DNA from: Haplomitrium mnioides | Lineage: Eukaryota > Marchantiophyta > Haplomitriopsida > Calobryales | Length of the DNA: 22,038 nt | Direction: 5' to 3' | NCBI GenBank assembly: GCA_049999725.1 | Contig: JBNGIS010012501.1 | Location: 1-22,038 of the forward strand | Part shown: piece by piece, positions 16,836 through 22,038 of the stretch | How the letters are laid out: the number at the start of each line of letters is the position of its first letter | Position numbering within the stretch: the first letter of the stretch is position 1 | Translations under genes and position numbers: made by a program | The notes under the pieces: generated by a model | Told to the model about the DNA's origin: nothing | Databases searched by the model: none | What the model saw: the letters and a program-made list of their open reading frames with translations, nothing else

Positions 16836-17946
16836 CTATGAAATGACATATCTGTCCCTCCATCCTTTCTTCCTCCCATTGAAAAGGCATGTATGATGTT
16901 TGATTACCGTCTTTAGGCCGACAAGAAAAACCCTTCGTTGCAACATAATAATTTCCCATATTCCTCCAAACTCTCTTTCTTGCTTAAACAATCCACCTTG
17001 AATGGTTATAACAGACAGCTCTTCTCGCACAGTGATGTCAAGTAGCAGTGATCTCAACATAATGTCCAACTTCTCTAGATCCTCTCTCTCTTCTCCAATA
17101 AGCATAGCATGCATTCCCAAGTCCTCGATGCATTTTGGTAGCTTATGGTATCTGCCCGTGAGCAAAACTTCTGCTGCACTTTATGTCATAAATTGGAGCC
17201 TTTGCTTGTTGCAAATTGTTGTGCAAGTAAAATAGAAAATCTGCCGCTTGCGTGAAGCTCATATCATGATTTGATAGAGTACCCTCCAACTGTTGCATCT
17301 CCTCTTCCCTTTCCCATCTTTCTTCATCCCTCGCAGATTTCACTTTCATTTCTTTATTCAATGCAGTGGAAACCAAAGCTTGCTTCTCCCGATGTTGGTC
17401 GTTTAGGCTGGCTTCATTTTCTTTTGACATACAGATCGTTTAAGATGGGCAATGTAGGCTCTCACAAACTCATGCGAAGGAGCATCCTTCATCATTTTTG
17501 CGATGTCCTGCCATGCAATTCTAGTAAGTAAACTTTGCACATGGGCCTAAACATGTAGATTGCATGATCCATGGACTAAAGAACCCTCACATGATCTGCA
17601 TTTGTAATGTCATCCTGTACATCACTACGAGCATCAAATCTACTACGAACAAACTGATTCTATGTAGACTCCAAAATGCTTCACAAAAAATCTGCAATTC
17701 TAGCAGAGACGGGTAATTGCTATTTCCAAGGTAGTTCTCAAAACATATTTTAGCTAATTCAATCAGTAATGTATTAAGCAAATCTCCTAGCTTGTGCACA
17801 CATGTAGCCGCCTTATGCATGCACAGATGCAAAGGCAAAGGTCTACCAGCAACGGTTTCTAGTAGCACGCTTTGGCTATTGAGTGCTCTCCTTTGCATGT
17901 ATACTATAGGCCACATAGTGGCTTGATTGGATCGCTCGAAAAACAA
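16836..17946 (-). pseudogene. decayed coding sequence of unknown family (coiled-coil rich)
   Basis: Overlapping minus-strand frames read like one broken protein. From 17946 there is a hydrophobic, helical section (HKLGDLLNTLLIELAKICFE). Around 17620 another frame gives DARSDVQDDITNADHV. Around 17460-17520 a third gives RIAWQDIAKMMKDAP and EFVRAYIAHLKRS. From 17430 comes a charged, coiled-coil-like section (ALNKEMKVKSARDEERWERE), and from 17165 KCIEDLGMHAMLIGEEREDL. The sense strand stays the same while the frame changes every 100-350 bp, which fits an old pseudogene or exons with degraded introns. I cannot name the family. Confidence 0.35.
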
Positions 17947-17949
17947 TTT

Positions 17950-19872
17950 AATGCCTTCTTAGCTTCCAGTATCGCAAACCCAAGAAATACACTGAATTCA
18001 TGTCAACGTATTGTGAAGGCATGAGATGGTTTGAGAGATTTTTAATGAGATTAGAACATTGTCATAGAATGGAATGCATTATGATAAGTATGGATAAGAT
18101 TTAGAAGTTATTAGAGGAAACTTAGATTTGATCTGTTTTCTTCAATATGTGTAGAATTAAGTACAAAGTAAATTTTGTTCTTAGTAGAATTTTTTAGAAG
18201 CTGATACTTTACACTAAAATATAGTGTTGCTCAAGTAACTACTAAAACTTTATAGAAGGGAAAAATCTCTTATAAATCAAAAGTTATAATTGGTCAAAGT
18301 TACAAAAGTGAGTTGCACAAAAGTCAAAACAAAGAGTATCTACACATTAGAAAATACAAATATTATTATATGTGAAAAAAACCTACTTGACAAGCTTTCC
18401 AACAAAGTATAGTACAGGAAAATTGAATAAGTATTAGGGACTTTATAGAGATTCTTCTAGAATAGACTAAAGTGGAGAAAAGTCAATTTGTTCTTTGACT
18501 TATTCTTTGAGGGAATCTCGAAGTGTCATCTTAGGAATTTATTATAGGGAAAAATACAAGGCATAAAATTATGGGATCAATTGCTGATATTCTTTGACAA
18601 GAGAAGCTCCAAATGAGATTGAGTGCTTCTTGCTTTTGTGGCTTCAATTCCCCTTAAACAAAGCAAAGGTAATCAGTTTGTACTTCCTTTGTACTCGAAT
18701 TTTGATCAAGGATAATGTAAAGTCTATTGAGTTGTTCGATCTGTAACTCTCAATCTGGAATTCAAGTTGTCTAAGAAAGCTGTGTGCAAATTTTCAGTGA
18801 GAAATGCACAACGAAGTGATCTCCATAGTCGGAAACTCAATTGTTGGTTAACAGACCAAAAACCCAACACTCATAAACTTTCCCGAGTTATAACTCTTTT
18901 GATTCATATGATCTTGACACAAAACTTCATATAGAACTTTTCCACAATCCACTCTATTCTTCTACAAAGTTTCAGCTTCTATACTGCTTTTGGTATAAAT
19001 CAAATGTCAAAAGCAAAATAATTTCGAAGAACCTCAAGAATGTGTCTTCAACTTCAATCGGCTTTCACAAATTGATTTCAGCTTCAAATGCATCAAAATT
19101 TGATATAAAACTATAGCCCTTGTTGTCAACTTCCCAATGGTTCTCTTTTTTCTCTCAGATTCGTTGTAACAATGTCGCAATCACCCAAAACGTAAACCTA
19201 TCTTCAATTCAACCCCTTCATCTTCAATTGCCCATAAGTATGAGTGTAGAACTCCAAATGACTCGAAATTTCATGCAAAGGAATGCTACTCTTTGTGAGC
19301 TTTTGATTGCTACCCTTTTTGAACTTTTCCTCCTCTATAACCTCGAACCTTCATGAAACTGAACTCCCTCTTCTCTTCCTTTTAGGGTTTTTTACTATAA
19401 GAAAGTTAACTTCCTTTTTACTTGTTATGAGAACAACTCTAAGTAAATGCCTTTGTAGAGCAGAGCACAAACAAGGTAGAAATAGCAAAGAAAATTTTCT
19501 TCCTTGATCATTAATAAGTTGATGAAGTCACTCGAACATTTGCCACCGGCTATTCACCATTCCTCCTCCACGAACTAACATCTTGGAACCTGAGAATCAT
19601 CTTTCGAACGAAAAGCTTCTCTCCGTTGCCGCAATTAAAGAGATGTGATAACGAGGCCAAATAGAAGAATGAAGGTCGCGCTGGGAAGGGATTGCGCATG
19701 AATAGAATGCTCCAAGGACCACGGGGAGGAAGAAGGATGGGCAAGGGGAAAGGCAAAAAACAATATAGTTCTTACATCAAGGGAAATCGAATTAAAGGGA
19801 CAAATAAACTTAACTAACTTAAAAAAAAAAGGAATAAAATGAAGAAAACCTAATAAGGACAAATGAATTTTC
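17950..19872. other. no gene seen
   Basis: AT-rich DNA with dense stops. The small frames at 19120-19356 and 19307-19507 (plus strand) and 19550-19756 (minus strand) have no recognisable motifs and low-complexity Ser/Leu/Phe composition. No repeat pair was found by eye. Confidence 0.5.
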
Positions 19873-20436
19873 TTGCCAATGAAAGGAGAGGGAAGCCAAA
19901 AAATCCAACCAAAACATCGAAGTAGCAAGGACCATGTTTACTTTCCCCCAATTTTAGCAAAGGGAAGTGTTATGCGCAAACAACTTCATGGAAGAACTTT
20001 AGCTAAGGCTCCGCTAAAATTAGTATCTAATTTAGCTAAAGGGAGTTTACAAGTGTGCTCAAGAAAAAGGGTTTTTTTGCTAAAGTTAGTTGGGAAGTTC
20101 AACGTAAAAGTTGGAGCCTTAAAAAATTGGGCCCATGCTTTTAGTCAACCTAGTCTAACATTAGAAATTAAAGTGAAATTGCAGATGGGCCCCAAGGCAG
20201 ATGCGTCAGGCCGATTAATGGAGGCGCTCACTTCCTCACTCTGGGAGTACACCTTGCGATGGGAACTCATTTTTCAGGATCCTTGGTATTGTCTTTTTTT
20301 CTTCATCAGGTTGGAGCAAGCGGAGTCGCGGAGGGAGGCTATGGACGTACAGGGGCAGAGCGAGCGTGGGGTTGTGCACGAAATTTTAAACAGGGAGATG
20401 ACTTCCAACGGAAGAGCGGTGGGCTCTGGTTGGTGA
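19873..20436 (+). CDS. weak hypothetical frame, 187 codons
   Basis: This is the longest open plus-strand frame outside the transposons. It starts at an ATG and is basic in its first two thirds, with a repeated LAKGS or LAKAP phrase that follows from a DNA motif resembling TTTAGC(T/A)AAAGG at about 19957, 20031 and 20081. No domain, signal peptide or membrane segment is evident, and no promoter or neighbour supports it. I think it is more likely a chance frame than a gene. Confidence 0.15.
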   Translation: MPMKGEGSQKIQPKHRSSKDHVYFPPILAKGSVMRKQLHGRTLAKAPLKLVSNLAKGSLQVCSRKRVFLLKLVGKFNVKVGALKNWAHAFSQPSLTLEIKVKLQMGPKADASGRLMEALTSSLWEYTLRWELIFQDPWYCLFFFIRLEQAESRREAMDVQGQSERGVVHEILNREMTSNGRAVGSGW

Positions 20437-21060
20437 AGGAGACTCTTATCATTTTTCTTTTGCACCTTCTCTCACTTCTTCAGTTGCTGCACTTTCGATT
20501 TTCAGCCCGCATTTTTGCTTGAGAAGGCAATTCGGGAGGATTCCCCCCTCTAGAGCCATGGAGGGTGAAGGATTTGCTGGGTGAAGGATTTGCTGGGGCA
20601 ATCCAGGCCAAGGATTTTACTCTAGTGAGATTTCGTGGAGCCTGAAGAAGTTCTAGTGAGGTATGCTCCCAAGAGAAGAGTAAGGAGGCGGAATTCAGTG
20701 ACAAGGTGGAGTGGGTGACCGGTGTTCGAGAGGAGCATCTCCCTGGTGAGGGAGAAGAACATACACCTTCTGTGGAGCAGAAGTAAAACTCTTTCGACTG
20801 AACAGGTGTGAGGTAATTGGGTTGGAATTGGAAGAGGGGCAGCCAGCAATCGAGGGCAGCCGACAGAACGTGGAGATTGTGAGTGGTGGAGGAGCCGACT
20901 GATCTAAAAACCAACGACTGTTTGCAGCAAAGGAGCAGTTCGTGGGGGTAGCAAGGAAGACTAGAGCGATCGAGGGAGGACCTCCAGCCACCAGCAAGCC
21001 AAGGGCAACACCGACCGGAAGAAGGGAGATCACGATTGTGTAAAATTCCCAATTTTGGGA
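20437..21060. other. GC-richer stretch without a recognised gene
   Basis: Base composition rises clearly compared with the AT-rich DNA to the left. Frames are open on the minus strand (20480-21052 and 20695-21033) but their content is low-complexity and the two overlap in different frames. It could be the leader or untranslated part of a gene or element lying to either side. A 16-bp tandem duplication and a 20-bp palindrome lie in or at the edge of it. Confidence 0.35.
20563..20594 (+). repeat. 16-bp perfect tandem duplication
   Basis: GGGTGAAGGATTTGCT occurs twice in succession without change, so the duplication is probably recent. Confidence 0.95.
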
Positions 21061-21063
21061 ATT
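21044..21063. repeat. 20-bp near-perfect palindrome
   Basis: AATTCCCAA and TTGGGAATT are separated by two bases, forming a possible 9-bp stem. No U run follows, so it is not presented as a terminator. Confidence 0.8.
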
Positions 21064-21649
21064 GGTAACATCGCCATAAATTCTTTTGGTTTTGCTGTCT
21101 TTGGGTGTGTCAATTGAGCCTGTACATATTCTGAATTCTGTACATACAGTTAGAAAGAGCTTGTGAGAACATCCAGAACTTTGCTGGAGAAAATCCGTTG
21201 TCGTTTATTAGCATAGTGCAAAATTCTGTTTGTTCGGTATTCAATTTCAGCTTAGGAGTAATTAGGAGTGGGAGCTAGGGGCAGGTTCCAGTTCTTAGAA
21301 CTCTGTAACTACAGAGCTGGGCCTGGTCCCAAGTAGGGGACAGAGTTGTATCTGTACACCAAAGTCCAACCACCTCCACTAGGTGTTGAGACGAAATAAA
21401 GTGGAGAAAAAGTCGATTTTCGGTAATTCTAAAACTTTGTTTTGGCCTGAACCAGTTGCATGTGATCTGTAAACCAAGGAGGGCTGCCCAAACCTGAACC
21501 AAATCCAGCCCAGCACCCTCCTAAACCACTCAAATTGACAAAGTATCGGTCGCTCCCACAACAAGTATCCCAAAAACCCTTATTTCGGTGTCTGCGGCGA
21601 CGTGGGGTTGTGTTTTCAGCATAGCACCACATCGGAAGGGCTGAAACGC
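21064..21649. other. no gene seen; one AATAAA
   Basis: This is mixed-composition sequence without a recognisable frame. A single AATAAA at 21395-21400 could be a polyadenylation signal on the plus strand, but there is no coding sequence upstream to go with it. Confidence 0.35.
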
Positions 21650-21775
21650 GCATGGACTTCAGAGTCCTTGCGCACTTGGATGTCTGAGTCCATGCTCGCA
21701 TGGACTCTGACATCTGTGCATACATGGACTCTGAAGTCCATGCGAGCATGGACTTCAAAGTCCATGCTCGCATGA
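21650..21775. repeat. 24-bp minisatellite of palindromic units
   Basis: GCATGGACT-type units begin at 21650, 21672, 21698, 21722 and 21746, with a remnant at 21770 (spacing 22, 26, 24, 24, 24). Each unit is itself an imperfect inverted repeat, GCATGGACT...AGTCCATGC, for example 21746-21767, so each can form a hairpin and the array reads almost alike on both strands. On the minus strand a frame through it spells repeats like MRAWTLKS, but no coding context supports a protein. Confidence 0.88.
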
Positions 21776-22038
21776 ACATACTAAGAGCTACAACTAAGTA
21801 ATGAAAAAGGAATAAGAAAAAATATTTTGGAGCTCACCTTTTCATCTTCCCTTGACGCCTGTAGATTTGCCGCAAATGAGTCTCTCTCCTTGTATTCTAA
21901 GAAGTCAAATCGCTAAATCCAGAATACAACGTTATTGAATCTTGGGCCTACACAAGCAGCCCGATGTTTGCCTTCTTCCCTTCTCGGATCATAGTAATTT
22001 GGACTACTAGACCCAAATTAAAATTTTCACCTTCACCT
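21776..22038. other. no feature seen
   Basis: AT-rich sequence to the window end, without a frame or repeat that I can support. Confidence 0.4.

Noticed and set aside
20480-21052. 190-codon minus-strand frame
   Set aside because: Low-complexity Ser/Leu/Pro composition in a GC-richer stretch, overlapped by other open frames. No family recognised.
21395-21400. AATAAA as a gene polyadenylation signal
   Set aside because: A six-base match is expected often by chance in this composition, and no coding sequence lies upstream.
21429-21779. Minus-strand frame with MRAWTLKS-like repeats
   Set aside because: The repeat follows from the 24-bp palindromic minisatellite; the rest shows no domain.

Overview
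This window is eukaryotic nuclear DNA, most likely from a land plant, and possibly a seed-free one. The evidence is two Ty1/copia retrotransposons of plant type (UBN2-like gag, an integrase tail with an AT-hook-like GRPLGSK motif) and the broken remains of a DUF7869-type gene. As I recall, that family is abundant in bryophytes, ferns and some invertebrates. The species cannot be fixed from sequence alone. I see no intact host gene, tRNA, rRNA or CRISPR. It is a repeat-rich, gene-poor stretch, mostly AT-rich, with many decayed frames.

Layout. Bases 1-4668 hold copia element A on the minus strand, cut by the left window edge: pol (about 1-3068), a long leader with a degenerate minisatellite, a primer-binding site and a 173-bp 5' LTR. 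Bases 4669-6240 are noncoding with a diverged 320-bp direct repeat and a 51-bp tandem repeat. Bases 6595-9177 and 14555-15311 are the two halves of one decayed DUF7869-type gene on the minus strand. It is split by copia element B (9178-14554, minus strand, 5377 bp, two 197-bp LTRs, TG...CA ends). Bases 15500-17950 hold further decayed coding matter on the minus strand that I cannot name. Bases 18000-19870 look empty. Bases 19870-22038 are a more GC-rich stretch without a recognised gene, with a 24-bp palindromic minisatellite near 21.65-21.78 kb.

How the parts relate. Elements A and B belong to the same copia family and lie in the same orientation. Neither is autonomous: A lacks a recognisable gag, while B keeps gag but has lost protease and most of integrase. 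Both carry an unusual insert of more than 100 codons inside the reverse transcriptase domain. It sits between the MKAP..EL segment and the YGLKQSG segment and is built of Gly-Pro-x-Val-Pro repeats with a 48-nt (16-residue) period. A 100-N assembly gap lies inside this array in element A. This insert is the best candidate in the window for something not well described.
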